A stretch of 41,310 nucleotides of DNA from Mesorhizobium sp. SCN 65-20 (GTDB lineage Bacteria > Pseudomonadota > Alphaproteobacteria > Rhizobiales > Rhizobiaceae), in NCBI GenBank assembly GCA_001724355.1, contig MEEF01000021.1:1-41310 (forward strand), in the 5' to 3' direction. A program made the translations under genes and the position numbers. Of this stretch, positions 27,190 to 38,349 are shown in pieces. The notes below the pieces were generated by a model. The model ran no database searches. It saw only the letters and a list, made by a program, of their open reading frames with translations, and had not been told where the DNA came from. Every line of letters starts with the position of its first letter. Positions within the stretch are counted from its first letter, which is position 1.

Positions 27190-27587
27190 TTGCCGCTCAA
27201 CACCTGGCTTGCAACGTTGATGTACTTGCGGCCCGCGGCCTGCGCCTCGTCGAGGGCGGCGGCCATATTGTCGGCCTTGCGCACGCTCGACAGCTTGATG
27301 AGCATCGGCAGGTTCATGCCCGCGATGACCTCGACACGGCCTGCTTCCATGACCGAGATGGCCAGGTTCGAAGGGGTTCCGCCGAACATGTCGGTGAGCA
27401 CGACGACGCCGCTGCCGGTGTCGGCGCGGGCAACCGCATTGATGATGTCGCTGCGACGCTGAGCCATGTCATCGTCGGCACCAATGGAGACGGTCTCGAA
27501 GTTCTCCTGAGGCCCGACGACATGTTCCACGGCATGGCGGAACTCGTCGGCCAGCTGACCGTGCGTCACAAGCACGAGTCCGATCAT
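27186..27587 (-). CDS. manX: PTS mannose-type EIIA protein
   Basis: A 133-residue EIIA of the mannose (PTS-IIA Man) fold. The phosphorylated histidine is His9 in VLVTHGQLADEF, and VVVLTDMFGGTPSNLA is the family's conserved loop. No EIIB, EIIC or EIID lies nearby, so it most likely takes phosphate from HPr for regulation. In alphaproteobacteria this protein is linked to ChvG/ChvI and carbon or stress control. It overlaps ptsH and lies 161 nt downstream of hprK. Confidence 0.93.
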   Translation of the reverse strand: MIGLVLVTHGQLADEFRHAVEHVVGPQENFETVSIGADDDMAQRRSDIINAVARADTGSGVVVLTDMFGGTPSNLAISVMEAGRVEVIAGMNLPMLIKLSSVRKADNMAAALDEAQAAGRKYINVASQVLSGK

Positions 27588-27748
27588 TCTGATTTGGCTC
27601 CCGTCATGGCCCCTTCACAGCCGCGCAGTATGCTCGCCGCCTTCGGATGGCAGGAGCGCTATCTTGTCGACGGCGAAGGCGTTTACAAGCCCCTATTTGC
27701 GGCACAAGCCGCCATTTTGACGCAATGCAGCAAAAATTTTAGGCAGCT

Positions 27749-28195
27749 TCAAGGGGCGATTTCGATGCCCATGCGTGCAAGCACGGCGGGCACCGAAACG
27801 GTGATCTCGCGCTCCGCGAGCGCCAATACAGGAACACTGCAACCAGCAAGGGTTTCTTCCGCAGCGTCCGCAAGCCTTTGCACGTCCTTGCGCGGAACCA
27901 GCCGCACGACGAGGTCTACGACGGCGGCCGGTTCATGCACAAAACGCATGGGACCTATGCCGCGAACCTCCGCCAGGCCGGCTATGGTGGCGGGAGCGCG
28001 GCAGAGCAGGCGCCCCCTGTGGCCGGAAAGAAACACTTGGTCGTCCGATACCAGGCGCGCAAAGCCGCCGCCCACCCGAACGCGATCGACCAGGGCCAAC
28101 GCCAGGGCCGTCTTGCCCGACCCCGAAGGGCCGGTGACGAGCACGCCACGATCGCCCAGCAGCACCGCCGTCGCATGCACGTTGGCCGGCGTCAC
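27749..28195 (-). CDS. hprK: HPr kinase/phosphorylase, short alphaproteobacterial form
   Basis: A 148-residue protein matching only the C-terminal catalytic half of Gram-positive HprK, as is normal in alphaproteobacteria. The P-loop is VTGPSGSGKTALALAL (20-35), followed by LVSDDQVFL and the GIGPMRFVHE region, corresponding to the HprK signature. It would phosphorylate HPr on its serine and so tune the regulatory PTS. It begins 3 nt after the chvG stop, and its 3' side is followed by manX and ptsH. Confidence 0.93.
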   Translation of the reverse strand: MTPANVHATAVLLGDRGVLVTGPSGSGKTALALALVDRVRVGGGFARLVSDDQVFLSGHRGRLLCRAPATIAGLAEVRGIGPMRFVHEPAAVVDLVVRLVPRKDVQRLADAAEETLAGCSVPVLALAEREITVSVPAVLARMGIEIAP

Positions 28196-28198
28196 GGG

Positions 28199-29983
28199 TC
28201 AGCCTTCTGCCGGAAGCGTGACGATGAAGCGCGCGCCCTTGATCTCGCCGGGCTTGGTGCCGGAGATGTTTTCGGCGCTCAGGGTTCCGCCATGCGCCTC
28301 GACGATCTGGCGGCTGATGGACAGGCCGAGACCGGAATTCTGGCCGAAGGCCTCGCTCGAAGGCCTGTCGGTGTAGAAGCGCTCGAAGATGCGGTCGATG
28401 TTCTCGGCGCGGATGCCGGGGCCGTTGTCCTCGACGGTGATGACGTTGAACTTGCCGACGCGGGCAAGGCCGATGTCGATCTGGCCGTGATCGTCGGGCA
28501 CGAAGGAGCGGGCGTTCTCGATCAGGTTGGTGATCACCTGGCCGATGCGCAGGTCGTGGCCGAGCGCCGTATAGCCCCTGGCGCCTGCGGGCAGCTTGGC
28601 GATCGTGAACTCGATCTCGACCGGCTTCTTGTGGCGACCGGTCTCGCGCGACACCGAGACCAGGTCGCCGATGAATTTCTTGAGGTCTACCTTCGCGGCG
28701 TCCTCGCGTGCCAGTTCGGCGTCCAGGCGCGAGGCATCGGAGATGTCCGTGATCAGACGGTCCAGACGCTTCACGTCGTGCTGGATGATTTCCATCAGCC
28801 GTTCACGCGATGTCTCGTTCTTGGCCAGCGGCAACGTCTCGACGGCGCTGCGCAGCGAGGTCAACGGATTCTTGAGTTCGTGGCTGACATCGGCCGCGAA
28901 GCTCTCAATTGCCTCGATGCGCGCATAGAGCGCGTTGGTCATGTCGCGGACGGCGACGGAGAGATTGCCGATCTCGTCCTGCCGGTCGGAAAAGTCCGGG
29001 ATTTCCTCGCGGCTCTTGCCGCCGCGACGGACACGGTTCGCGGCAGCGGACAGGCGCCGCAGCGGGTTGGCGATGGTCGAGGCGAGCAGCAGCGACAGCA
29101 GCGCGGTCACCAGCGCCGCCACCCCGAAGACGCGCAGGATGGCCTTGCGCTCGGCGGCCACGATCTTGTCGATGTCGCCGCCTTCGGTTGAGAGCATCAG
29201 AACGCCGAGAACGGCACGGAAACGCTGGATGGGGACAGCGACGGAGACGATCTGCTCGCCCTTCTCGCTGACACGCACGATGGTTGCGGGGCTGCCGGTC
29301 AGGGCCTGCATCACTTCGGGGAACGCCGCGCCGTTGCCGCCCGGCTGCTCCTTGTAGACGGGCAGGGCGCTGTCGCGGAAGAAATCGAAGACGAACTTCT
29401 GTATCCGCTCGAGCACCGTCGCCTCTTCCTCCTCCACCGGCGGCAGGTCGTAGCGCAGGATCTGGCCGCGCGAGTAGAGGTGACGCGAGTCGAGCAGGAG
29501 GTTGGCGTCGCGGTCGAAGATGCGCGCCCGCGTGCGCGTCGGCGAGATCAGCCGCCGCAGGACCGGCGCAACGCGCTCCGGATTGATCGGGAAATCGAGG
29601 CTGTCGAGCTGGTCGTTGCCTGGCCCGAGGCTTTCGCCGGCCTGCAGCTCGAGCAGCTTCTCCGGATCGATGCTGATCGAATCCGTCTCGACCGTGGCCG
29701 ACGCGGCGATGGCACCGGCGATGATCTCGCCCTGTGTCATCAGGCTTTCGACGCGGGCGTCGATCAGACCGTCGCGGAAGGTGTTGAGATAGAGAATGCC
29801 GCCGACAAGCACGGCCAGGCCGGCAAGGTTGAGGAAGAGGATTCGCCGGGTGAGACTGGAGAAGAAATGATGGCCGAGAAAGCGGCTGAGCCGGATGCGG
29901 ATCCGGTCAAGCACGCTCGACAGTCGACCGCGCGGCCGCTTGGTGGCGGCTGCCGGTTTCCTGATCTCTGCTTCCATCGCCAT
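28199..29983 (-). CDS. chvG: sensor histidine kinase ChvG (ExoS)
   Basis: A membrane kinase of 594 residues that pairs with ChvI in acid/envelope sensing, exopolysaccharide and host-association control of rhizobia. It has TM1 at about 48-66, a periplasmic sensor at 67-282, TM2 at about 285-305, a HAMP linker, the phospho-histidine His368 in ADVSHELKNPLTSLRS, and the ATPase boxes NLIENARSF, EDNGPGI and SGLGLSISRQI. It lies 23 nt downstream of chvI and 3 nt upstream of hprK, so all three are probably co-transcribed. Confidence 0.96.
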   Translation of the reverse strand: MAMEAEIRKPAAATKRPRGRLSSVLDRIRIRLSRFLGHHFFSSLTRRILFLNLAGLAVLVGGILYLNTFRDGLIDARVESLMTQGEIIAGAIAASATVETDSISIDPEKLLELQAGESLGPGNDQLDSLDFPINPERVAPVLRRLISPTRTRARIFDRDANLLLDSRHLYSRGQILRYDLPPVEEEEATVLERIQKFVFDFFRDSALPVYKEQPGGNGAAFPEVMQALTGSPATIVRVSEKGEQIVSVAVPIQRFRAVLGVLMLSTEGGDIDKIVAAERKAILRVFGVAALVTALLSLLLASTIANPLRRLSAAANRVRRGGKSREEIPDFSDRQDEIGNLSVAVRDMTNALYARIEAIESFAADVSHELKNPLTSLRSAVETLPLAKNETSRERLMEIIQHDVKRLDRLITDISDASRLDAELAREDAAKVDLKKFIGDLVSVSRETGRHKKPVEIEFTIAKLPAGARGYTALGHDLRIGQVITNLIENARSFVPDDHGQIDIGLARVGKFNVITVEDNGPGIRAENIDRIFERFYTDRPSSEAFGQNSGLGLSISRQIVEAHGGTLSAENISGTKPGEIKGARFIVTLPAEG

Positions 29984-30006
29984 GTGATCTCAGCCCCGGC
30001 CGGAAA

Positions 30007-30708
30007 TCACGCCTCGCGGAACCTGTAGCCGACGCCGTAGAGGGTCTCGATCATCTCGAAGTCGTCATCGACGGCCTTGAACTTCTTGCGCAGGCGCTTG
30101 ATGTGGCTGTCGATGGTGCGGTCGTCGACATAGACCTGCTCATCATAGGCCGAATCCATCAGAGCGTCGCGGCTCTTGACCACGCCGGGGCGCTGCGCCA
30201 GCGAATGCAGGATGAGGAATTCGGTGACGGTGAGCACGACCGGTTCGCCCTTCCAGGTGCAGGTATGGCGCTCCTGGTCCATGACCAACTGGCCGCGCTC
30301 GAGCGAGCGCGCCGCTTGCGTCGGCGCCTTGGCTGCCGCCTCGCGGGCGCTGGCACGGCGCAGCACGGCGCGGACGCGCTCGACCAGCAGGCGCTGCGAG
30401 AAGGGTTTGCGGATGAAATCGTCGGCGCCCATCTTGAGCCCAAACAGCTCATCGATCTCGTCGTCCTTGGAGGTCAGGAAGATCACCGGCAGATCGGTCT
30501 TCTGGCGCAGTCGGCGCAGAAGTTCCATGCCGTCCATGCGCGGCATCTTGATGTCGAGGATCGCCAGGTTCGGTGGGCGGGCGGTAAGTCCTTCGAGCGC
30601 GGAAGCGCCGTCGGTGTAAGTCTCGACACGATAGCCTTCGGACTCGAGCGCAATCGAAACCGATGTCAAAATGTTGCGGTCGTCGTCGACAAGCGCGATC
30701 GTTGCCAT
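30007..30708 (-). CDS. chvI: two-component response regulator ChvI
   Basis: An OmpR-family regulator of 233 residues. The receiver domain starts [16 protein letters not shown], with phospho-acceptor Asp52 in [13 protein letters not shown] and switch residues in [13 protein letters not shown] and KPFSQ. The C-terminal winged helix has [16 protein letters not shown] and ends VGYRFREA. I chose the ATG at 30708, with GGGAG 9 nt before it, because known ChvI proteins start at this methionine; an ATG 18 nt upstream is possible. It is the regulator of the chvG gene that follows. Confidence 0.96.
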   Translation of the reverse strand: MATIALVDDDRNILTSVSIALESEGYRVETYTDGASALEGLTARPPNLAILDIKMPRMDGMELLRRLRQKTDLPVIFLTSKDDEIDELFGLKMGADDFIRKPFSQRLLVERVRAVLRRASAREAAAKAPTQAARSLERGQLVMDQERHTCTWKGEPVVLTVTEFLILHSLAQRPGVVKSRDALMDSAYDEQVYVDDRTIDSHIKRLRKKFKAVDDDFEMIETLYGVGYRFREA

Positions 30709-31066
30709 TTCCAGCGGCTCCCTCATGAGCAAGTGTCCCTTCCTGCTTGGAGCAGGGCTTTTGCAGGACAAATTAGGTACAAAATGTGGCATACCCCCCG
30801 CCGCGGGGGAGCGCAACCACCACGCCCAACGCCTGCCTTATATGGGGCGGGCCTGCCAAAACTCGAACAAAAAACTGCCCACGTCCTGTGCACGCCCGCT
30901 CGCTGCGTGATCATTTAAACGATTTAGGTATTTCTCAAAATATTTAAATCGATTAATGATTTGATATCGTTTGGCTTTTCTGTTTCAGCCTGCCTCTAGT
31001 CCCCTCGGGACAGCGGCGTCCGGCCGTCGACCGGACATGGCGACAAAGCGAACGAGGCTGTACCAC
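30709..31066. promoter_or_regulatory. divergent regulatory region between chvI and pckA
   Basis: A 358-nt stretch without a gene. From 30909 to 30975 it is sharply AT-rich, unlike its surroundings. It holds TTTAAA-CGATT-type repeats at 30914 and 30943 (29 nt apart) and a weaker TTTGATATCG at 30960. The inverted arms CGATTTA (30920-30926) and TAAATCG (30945-30951) overlap the first two. A small hairpin (30742-30756) lies just before the chvI ribosome site. I could not fix a pckA promoter. Confidence 0.55.
30910..30938 (-). promoter_or_regulatory. candidate promoter of chvI-chvG-hprK
   Basis: TTGAGA (complement of 30933-30938) is separated by 17 nt from AATGAT (complement of 30910-30915). It overlaps the repeated TTTAAA/CGATT motifs, so a bound regulator would affect it directly. 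It predicts a leader of nearly 200 nt before chvI. Confidence 0.4.
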
Positions 31067-32677
<1,611 letters not shown>

Positions 32678-32705
32678 GCGCCGCCAAGCAAGAAGAACCT
32701 CCGTC

Positions 32706-32736
32706 AGGCCCGGCACTCGCCGGGCCTTTTCTTTTT
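32706..32736 (+). terminator. rho-independent terminator after pckA
   Basis: A 9-bp stem (32706-32714 and 32719-32727) with a 4-nt loop and a T-rich tail (32727-32736). It lies 29 nt after the pckA stop and just before arfB. Confidence 0.9.
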
Positions 32737-32762
32737 CACGGCCACGCGGCATGACTTCGCGT

Positions 32763-33200
<438 letters not shown>

Positions 33201-33274
33201 GCCTCGGATGCGGCTTCCAATTTGGCCGCGCCAGTGCCAAGCTCCCGCGACTGCCACAGCAAGGGAGACCACGA

Positions 33275-33793
33275 ATGGGTATGTTCGATTTCGTCAAGAA
33301 CGTCGGCAAGAAGCTCGGCTTCGGCGGCGACGAGGAGGCACCCACCGCCGAGACGCTGAAGAAGGAACTGGACTCGCACAAGCTCGGCACCGACAAGGTC
33401 GACGTCGTGGTGAAGGGCGACACGGCCGTGCTCACCGGCGTGGTCAAGGACCAGTCCGCATTCGAGAAGGCGGTGATCGCGGTCGGCAACACGCTCGGCA
33501 TCTCCAAGGTGCAGGCCGACGAACTCAAGGTGGTCGCGCCGGATTCCGGCCTGAAGCTCGACGCCAGCGCCGACATGACCGAACTGGTCAAGGCCGCGAC
33601 CCCGGCCAAGCAGCCGGTGTTCTACACCGTCAAGAAGGGCGACAACCTGTCCAAGATCGCCGAGGCGCATTACGGCAAGGGCAAGGCGTCGAAGTACACC
33701 GTCATCTTCGAGGCCAACAAGCCGATGCTGACGCATCCCGACAAGATCTATCCCGGCCAGGTGCTTCGCATCCCCGACATCGCGACGGCCTGA
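33275..33793 (+). CDS. lysM: BON-LysM domain protein (YgaU/Kbp-like)
   Basis: A 172-residue protein with an N-terminal BON domain (about 25-90, including DVVVKGDTAVLTGVVKDQ) and a C-terminal LysM domain (about 115-168, VFYTVKKGDNLSKIAEAHYG to PGQVLRIPDI). This matches E. coli YgaU/Kbp, a cytoplasmic potassium-binding protein. There is no signal peptide, which supports an intracellular role despite the LysM domain. It has its own terminator downstream. Confidence 0.93.
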   Translation: MGMFDFVKNVGKKLGFGGDEEAPTAETLKKELDSHKLGTDKVDVVVKGDTAVLTGVVKDQSAFEKAVIAVGNTLGISKVQADELKVVAPDSGLKLDASADMTELVKAATPAKQPVFYTVKKGDNLSKIAEAHYGKGKASKYTVIFEANKPMLTHPDKIYPGQVLRIPDIATA

Positions 33794-33816
33794 TCCCGGG
33801 CAAGCGGATATCATCG

Positions 33817-33848
33817 AACGGCGGCTTTCGGGTCGCCGTTTTGCTTTT
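33817..33848 (+). terminator. terminator after the BON-LysM gene
   Basis: A 7-bp stem (33817-33823 and 33834-33840), extendable by a few weaker pairs around a TTTCGG loop, with a T-rich tail to 33848. It lies 23 nt after the stop codon. Confidence 0.75.
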
Positions 33849-33886
33849 CGGGTGGCATTCTCGGTGGGCAGAATCGACGAGGCCTC

Positions 33887-34510
33887 ATGACCGTGCTCGT
33901 GCTTCCGAAAGGCGTCCGCCACATGCCAGGCTTCCTCTCCCGCGAGGCGCAGGAGGGGCTGGTCGAAAGCGTGCGGGAGGTGGTCAAGGCTGCGCCGCTC
34001 TACACGCCCGAGATGCCGCGCACCGGCAAGCCGATGAGCGTACGCATGACCAATTGCGGCGACCTCGGCTGGGTGACGGACAGGGAGCGCGGCTACCGCT
34101 ACCAGCCGACGCATCCGCTCACCGGCGAACCCTGGCCTCCCATTCCGGAAGCGCTGCTGGCTCTGTGGCGCGAGGTGTCCGGCTATCCTCATCCGCCGGA
34201 GGCCTGCCTGGTCAATTTCTATACGGCCGAAGCGAAGATGGGCCAGCACCAGGACCGCGACGAGCAGGAATTCGCAGCACCGGTGGTGTCAGTATCGCTG
34301 GGGGATGCCTGCCTGTTCCGCGTCGGCGGCAGCAAGCGCGACGACCGTACCGTGTCGTTCCGGCTGGAAAGCGGCGACGTGGTGGTGCTCGGCGGGGAGG
34401 GGAGGCTCGCCTTCCACGGTGTCGACCGGATCTATCCGATGACCTCGGCGCTGCTGAAGAACGGCGGGCGGATCAACCTGACGCTGAGACGCGTGACGAA
34501 GCCGGCGTGA
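33887..34510 (+). CDS. alkB: DNA alkylation repair dioxygenase AlkB
   Basis: A 207-residue Fe(II)/2-oxoglutarate dioxygenase that oxidatively removes methyl groups from 1-methyladenine and 3-methylcytosine. The iron ligands are His121 and Asp123 (GQHQDRDE) and His177 (LAFHGVDRI). The 2-oxoglutarate arginines are in GGRINLTLRR. The RMTNCGDLGW and NFYTAEAKMG segments are typical of AlkB. It converges on coaA with only 9 nt between the stops. Confidence 0.96.
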   Translation: MTVLVLPKGVRHMPGFLSREAQEGLVESVREVVKAAPLYTPEMPRTGKPMSVRMTNCGDLGWVTDRERGYRYQPTHPLTGEPWPPIPEALLALWREVSGYPHPPEACLVNFYTAEAKMGQHQDRDEQEFAAPVVSVSLGDACLFRVGGSKRDDRTVSFRLESGDVVVLGGEGRLAFHGVDRIYPMTSALLKNGGRINLTLRRVTKPA

Positions 34511-34519
34511 GGACGGGCC

Positions 34520-35482
34520 TCAGAGCTTGCGGATCGCGACTTCCTCGACCAGGTGGCCGGCGCCCTTCTTGAGGATCAGGTCGGCGCGCGGGCGCGTGGG
34601 CAGGATGTTCTCGCGCAGGTTCTTGAGGTTGATGTTGCTCCAGAGGCCTTCGGCGATGGCGCGGGCAGCGTCTTCGGACAGCTGCGAATAGCGGTGGAAG
34701 AAGGACTGCGGATTGCGGAACGCGGTCTCGCGCAGGCGCATGAAGCGCTCGATATACCATTCGTGGATCAGGCTTTCCTCGGCGTCGATATAGATCGAGA
34801 AGTCGAAGAAATCGGACACGAACGGCACGAACTTGCCATCCTTGGGCAGTTCGCGCGGCTGCAGCACGTTGATGCCCTCGAAGATCAGGATGTCCGGCCG
34901 GTCGACCGTGACGAACTCTCCCGGGATCACGTCGTAGGTCAGGTGCGAATAGACCGGGGCGCGGACGTCTGGCTGCCCCGACTTGATGGCCGAGAGGAAG
35001 CGCAGCAGGGCGCCGACGTCGTAGCTGTCCGGGAAACCCTTGCGCTCCATCAGATTGTCGCGGCGCAGCACCTGGTTGGGGTGAAGGAAACCGTCGGTGG
35101 TGACCAGATCGACCTTCGGGCTCGACGGCCAGCGGGTCAGCAGCTCCTTCAGGATGCGCGCCGTGGTCGACTTGCCGACCGCCACCGAACCGGCCATGCC
35201 GATGATGAAGGGCGTCTTCGTGCCCTTGCGGTCCGAATTGAAGAAGCGCTGGCGCTGGCGAAACAGTTGCTGACTGGTCTCGACATGGGCAGACAGCAGC
35301 CGCGACAGGGACAGATAGATGCGCCGGACCTCCTCGAGGTCGATCGGCTCGTACATCGAACTCAGCCGCGCGACCTCGTCCTGGGTCAGGGTCATCGGCG
35401 TGTCGGCACCGAAACCCGCCCAATGCTCGGCGGAAAAGAACCAATACGGCGAATATTTTTCCGTCGGCGCGAGTTGATCCAT
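34520..35482 (-). CDS. coaA: pantothenate kinase type I
   Basis: CoaA phosphorylates pantothenate, the first and rate-setting step of coenzyme A synthesis. It has 320 residues. The P-loop is [14 protein letters not shown] (Lys104), with TTDGFLHPN and [12 protein letters not shown] following. It lies 36 nt downstream of hisE on the same strand at the end of the his cluster, a conserved placement in Rhizobiales. Confidence 0.97.
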   Translation of the reverse strand: MDQLAPTEKYSPYWFFSAEHWAGFGADTPMTLTQDEVARLSSMYEPIDLEEVRRIYLSLSRLLSAHVETSQQLFRQRQRFFNSDRKGTKTPFIIGMAGSVAVGKSTTARILKELLTRWPSSPKVDLVTTDGFLHPNQVLRRDNLMERKGFPDSYDVGALLRFLSAIKSGQPDVRAPVYSHLTYDVIPGEFVTVDRPDILIFEGINVLQPRELPKDGKFVPFVSDFFDFSIYIDAEESLIHEWYIERFMRLRETAFRNPQSFFHRYSQLSEDAARAIAEGLWSNINLKNLRENILPTRPRADLILKKGAGHLVEEVAIRKL

Positions 35483-35518
35483 CGCATGTTCCCTGCAGGG
35501 GCATGAGCCCGGGGCAGA

Positions 35519-35839
35519 CTACTTCGTCCGCGAGGCCTTCTCGGCAATTCCGGACTGCGAAGTGCGCCGCTCCAGTTCGGCCATCACCTCGGACATCGGA
35601 ATGCCGGCGACTGCCAGCACGACGAGCCAATGATAGAGGAGATCGGCGCTTTCCGAAACGATGCCCTTGTCATCGCCCTTGACCGCGGCGATCACCGTCT
35701 CGACGGCTTCCTCGCCGAGCTTCTTCGCCGCCCGCTCCATGCCGCCCTGGTAGAGCTTCGCAGTCCACGAACTGGCATCGCCCGAGCGGGCGCGCTCGGC
35801 GACGATCTTCTCGAGATCGGAAAGAGAAAAACCGCTCAT
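35519..35839 (-). CDS. hisE: phosphoribosyl-ATP pyrophosphatase
   Basis: HisE hydrolyses phosphoribosyl-ATP to phosphoribosyl-AMP, step 2 of histidine synthesis. It has 106 residues. The all-alpha MazG-like fold is shown by [20 protein letters not shown] and [13 protein letters not shown], whose acidic residues bind Mg2+. It lies 19 nt downstream of hisF; hisI is not in the window. Confidence 0.97.
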   Translation of the reverse strand: MSGFSLSDLEKIVAERARSGDASSWTAKLYQGGMERAAKKLGEEAVETVIAAVKGDDKGIVSESADLLYHWLVVLAVAGIPMSEVMAELERRTSQSGIAEKASRTK

Positions 35840-35858
35840 TATGGGCCTCGGAACCGGG

Positions 35859-36644
35859 TCAGCCTATGGGATCGAGCCGCATCGGCAGGCCCGCTTTTGC
35901 CATGTGGGCCTTGGCCTCGGCAATGGAGTAGGTGCCGAAATGGAAGATCGACGCTGCGAGAACCGCAGTTGCGTGGCCCTCGCGGATGCCTTCGACCATG
36001 TGGTCAAGGTTGCCGACGCCGCCCGAGGCGATGACGGGCGCACGCACCGCGTCCGCGACGGCGCGGGTGAGCGCAATGTCGTAGCCGATCTTGGTGCCGT
36101 CGCGGTCCATGGAGGTGAGCAGGATCTCGCCGGCGCCGAGGTCGACGACCTTGCGGGCGAATTCGACGGCGTCGATGCCGGTGCGCTCGCGTCCGCCATG
36201 GGTAAAGATCTCCCAGCGATCAGCCTCGCTGCCCTGCGACACCTTCTTGGCGTCGATGGCAACCACGATGCACTGGTTGCCGAACTTGTCGGCCGCTTCA
36301 GCAACGAAGGACGGGTTCTTCACCGCAGCCGTGTTGATCGACACCTTGTCGGCACCCGCGAGCAGGAGCCTGCGGATGTCGGAAACCTGGCGCACGCCGC
36401 CCCCGACGGTCAGCGGCATGAAGCACTGCTCGGCGGTGCGGGCGATGACGTCGAAAATGGTCTCGCGGTTGTCGGAAGAGGCGGTGATGTCGAGGAAGCA
36501 GAGCTCGTCGGCACCGGCGGCGTCATAGGCCTTGGCGGCCTCGACCGGATCGCCGGCGTCGATCAGGTCGACGAAATTGACGCCCTTGACGACGCGGCCG
36601 TCCTTTACATCGAGACAGGGGATGACGCGGGCTTTGAGGGTCAT
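35859..36644 (-). CDS. hisF: imidazole glycerol phosphate synthase, cyclase subunit
   Basis: HisF, the TIM-barrel cyclase that uses ammonia from HisH to make imidazole glycerol phosphate and AICAR. It has 261 residues. The catalytic aspartates are Asp12 (IPCLDVKDG) and Asp131 (VVAIDAKKV); phosphate loops include PLTVGGGVR and [10 protein letters not shown]. The start overlaps the hisA stop as ATGA (36641-36644). Confidence 0.98.
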   Translation of the reverse strand: MTLKARVIPCLDVKDGRVVKGVNFVDLIDAGDPVEAAKAYDAAGADELCFLDITASSDNRETIFDVIARTAEQCFMPLTVGGGVRQVSDIRRLLLAGADKVSINTAAVKNPSFVAEAADKFGNQCIVVAIDAKKVSQGSEADRWEIFTHGGRERTGIDAVEFARKVVDLGAGEILLTSMDRDGTKIGYDIALTRAVADAVRAPVIASGGVGNLDHMVEGIREGHATAVLAASIFHFGTYSIAEAKAHMAKAGLPMRLDPIG

Positions 36645-37405
36645 GGGCGGTCCTCGAACAATCCGGGCTCGGGCTTCAGCGTGCCGCTGAGGATGGCAAG
36701 CGCCTGGGCCGGGTCGATGCGGCCGTCATAGAGCGCGCGGCCGGAGATGGCGCCCTCGAGCTTCTTCGCATCGGGCATGGTCATGCGGACGATGTCGGCA
36801 AGCGAGGCGAGGCCGCCCGAGGCGATGACAGGGATCGACACGGCCTCGGCGAGGTCGATTGTCGAGTCCCAGTTGATGCCGGCGAGCACGCCGTCGCGGT
36901 CGATGTCGGTGTAGATGATGGCGGCGACGCCGGCGCCCTCGAACTTCCTGGCGAGCTCGATCACGCCAAGGCTGGAGGCCTCTGCCCAGCCCTCGACGGC
37001 GACCTTGCCGCCCTTGGCGTCGATGCCGACGGCGACCTTGCCCGGGAATTTCCTGCAGGCTTCTTTTACCAGTTCGGGGTCGCGTACGGCGACCGTGCCG
37101 AGGATGACGCGGGCTAGCCCCTTGTCCAGCCAGCTCTCGATATGGGCGAGCGTGCGGATGCCGCCGCCGAGCTGGACCGGGTTTTTCGTCGCCTTGAGGA
37201 TCGCCTCGACGGCCGCGCCATTGACGCTCTCACCGGCAAAGGCGCCGTTGAGGTCGACCACATGCAGCCATTCGAAGCCCTGGTCCTCGAAGGCTTTCGC
37301 CTGCGCGCCGGGGTTTTTGTTGTAGACGGTCGCCTGGTCCATGTCGCCGAGCTTGAGGCGCACGCACTGGCCATCCTTGAGGTCGATGGCGGGGAAAAGG
37401 ATCAT
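36641..37405 (-). CDS. hisA: ProFAR isomerase
   Basis: HisA, a TIM barrel that isomerises ProFAR to PRFAR. It has 254 residues. The catalytic aspartates are Asp8 (FPAIDLKDG) and Asp129 (VGIDAKGG); phosphate-binding loops are QLGGGIRT and IASGGLASL. It lies 2 nt after the DUF1330 gene and overlaps hisF. Confidence 0.98.
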   Translation of the reverse strand: MILFPAIDLKDGQCVRLKLGDMDQATVYNKNPGAQAKAFEDQGFEWLHVVDLNGAFAGESVNGAAVEAILKATKNPVQLGGGIRTLAHIESWLDKGLARVILGTVAVRDPELVKEACRKFPGKVAVGIDAKGGKVAVEGWAEASSLGVIELARKFEGAGVAAIIYTDIDRDGVLAGINWDSTIDLAEAVSIPVIASGGLASLADIVRMTMPDAKKLEGAISGRALYDGRIDPAQALAILSGTLKPEPGLFEDRP

Positions 37406-37407
37406 GC

Positions 37408-37701
37408 TCAGACGCCTTCGACGATGACGAACTTGCCGACGGAGGCGGCGTGGCGAAGCTTCACCACCTCCTGGTAAGCGGGGGAGTGGTAACAGGCGAT
37501 TGCCTGCTCGTAGGATTCGAATTCGACCAGGACGTGGCGGTTGCCGGTCGGGCCCTCCGGTTGGTCGTACTGTCCGCCGCGCACCAGAAGCTTGGCGCCA
37601 TAGGGAGCGATCGCCGCAAGGTTGGCCGCGATGTAGGCCGGATAAGCCTCGGGGTCGGTGATCTCGATCATCGCCATCCAGTAGGCCTTCTTCGTCGTCA
37701 T
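37408..37701 (-). CDS. DUF1330 protein inside the his operon
   Basis: A 97-residue alpha-beta barrel (dimeric ferredoxin-like) protein of the DUF1330 family, with [34 protein letters not shown] and [19 protein letters not shown]. No catalytic role is established for the family. The start at 37701 overlaps the hisH stop as ATGA (37698-37701), which argues against a start 9 nt upstream. It sits exactly between hisH and hisA with a 2-nt gap to hisA, so it must be translated with the his genes. Confidence 0.9.
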   Translation of the reverse strand: MTTKKAYWMAMIEITDPEAYPAYIAANLAAIAPYGAKLLVRGGQYDQPEGPTGNRHVLVEFESYEQAIACYHSPAYQEVVKLRHAASVGKFVIVEGV

Positions 37702-38348
37702 GGCTTCCACCTCAGGAAATTGGCAATCAGGCCAAGGCCAAGCGCCTGGCTCTTTTCGGGATGAAACTGGGTGCCGACGAGATTGTCGCGCGCCACGGCT
37801 GCGGTGACACGTCCGCCGTAGTCGGTCGTCGCCAGCACCTCTTTCTCATTGGTCGCGTCGAGATGGTAGGAATGCACGAAATAGGCGTGCAGGCCCTGCG
37901 GGCCCGTCTCAATGCCATTGAAGACCGGATGGTCGTGTTTCACGTGAATCGTGTTCCAGCCGATCTGCGGGATCTTGAGCGTCGGATCGGACGGCGTGAT
38001 CTCCTTGACGTCGCCCGCGATCCAGCCGAAGCCGTGCGTCACGGTCTTTTCGAGCCCGCGCTCCGACATCAGCTGCATGCCGACACAGATGCCGAGGAAG
38101 GGGTGGGCCTTGCGGATGGCGACCTCCTCGACCGCTTCCCACATGCCTTCGACGGCGCGCAGGCCCGCCGCGCAATCGGCATAGGCGCCCACGCCGGGCA
38201 ATACGATGCGATCGGCGGTGCGCACGCGGCTGGCGTCCGCGGTGAGGTCGATCTCGGCGGATATCCCGGCCTCGCGGGCGGCGCGCTCGAAGGCCTTGGT
38301 CGCCGAACGCAGATTGCCCGAACCGTAGTCGATGATGGCGACGCGCAT
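37698..38348 (-). CDS. hisH: imidazole glycerol phosphate synthase, glutaminase subunit
   Basis: HisH supplies ammonia from glutamine to HisF. It has 216 residues and a class I glutamine amidotransferase triad: Cys88 ([11 protein letters not shown]), His196 and Glu198 ([10 protein letters not shown]). The N-terminal DYGSGNLRS is typical. It is separated from HisF's gene by the DUF1330 gene and hisA. The ATG lies 1 nt after the stop of the DUF2628 gene. Confidence 0.98.
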   Translation of the reverse strand: MRVAIIDYGSGNLRSATKAFERAAREAGISAEIDLTADASRVRTADRIVLPGVGAYADCAAGLRAVEGMWEAVEEVAIRKAHPFLGICVGMQLMSERGLEKTVTHGFGWIAGDVKEITPSDPTLKIPQIGWNTIHVKHDHPVFNGIETGPQGLHAYFVHSYHLDATNEKEVLATTDYGGRVTAAVARDNLVGTQFHPEKSQALGLGLIANFLRWKP

Positions 38349-38349
38349 G

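Noticed and set aside
30944-30956. CtrA binding site (TTAA-N7-TTAA) near chvI/pckA
   Set aside because: The two TTAA halves are separated by 5 nt, not 7.
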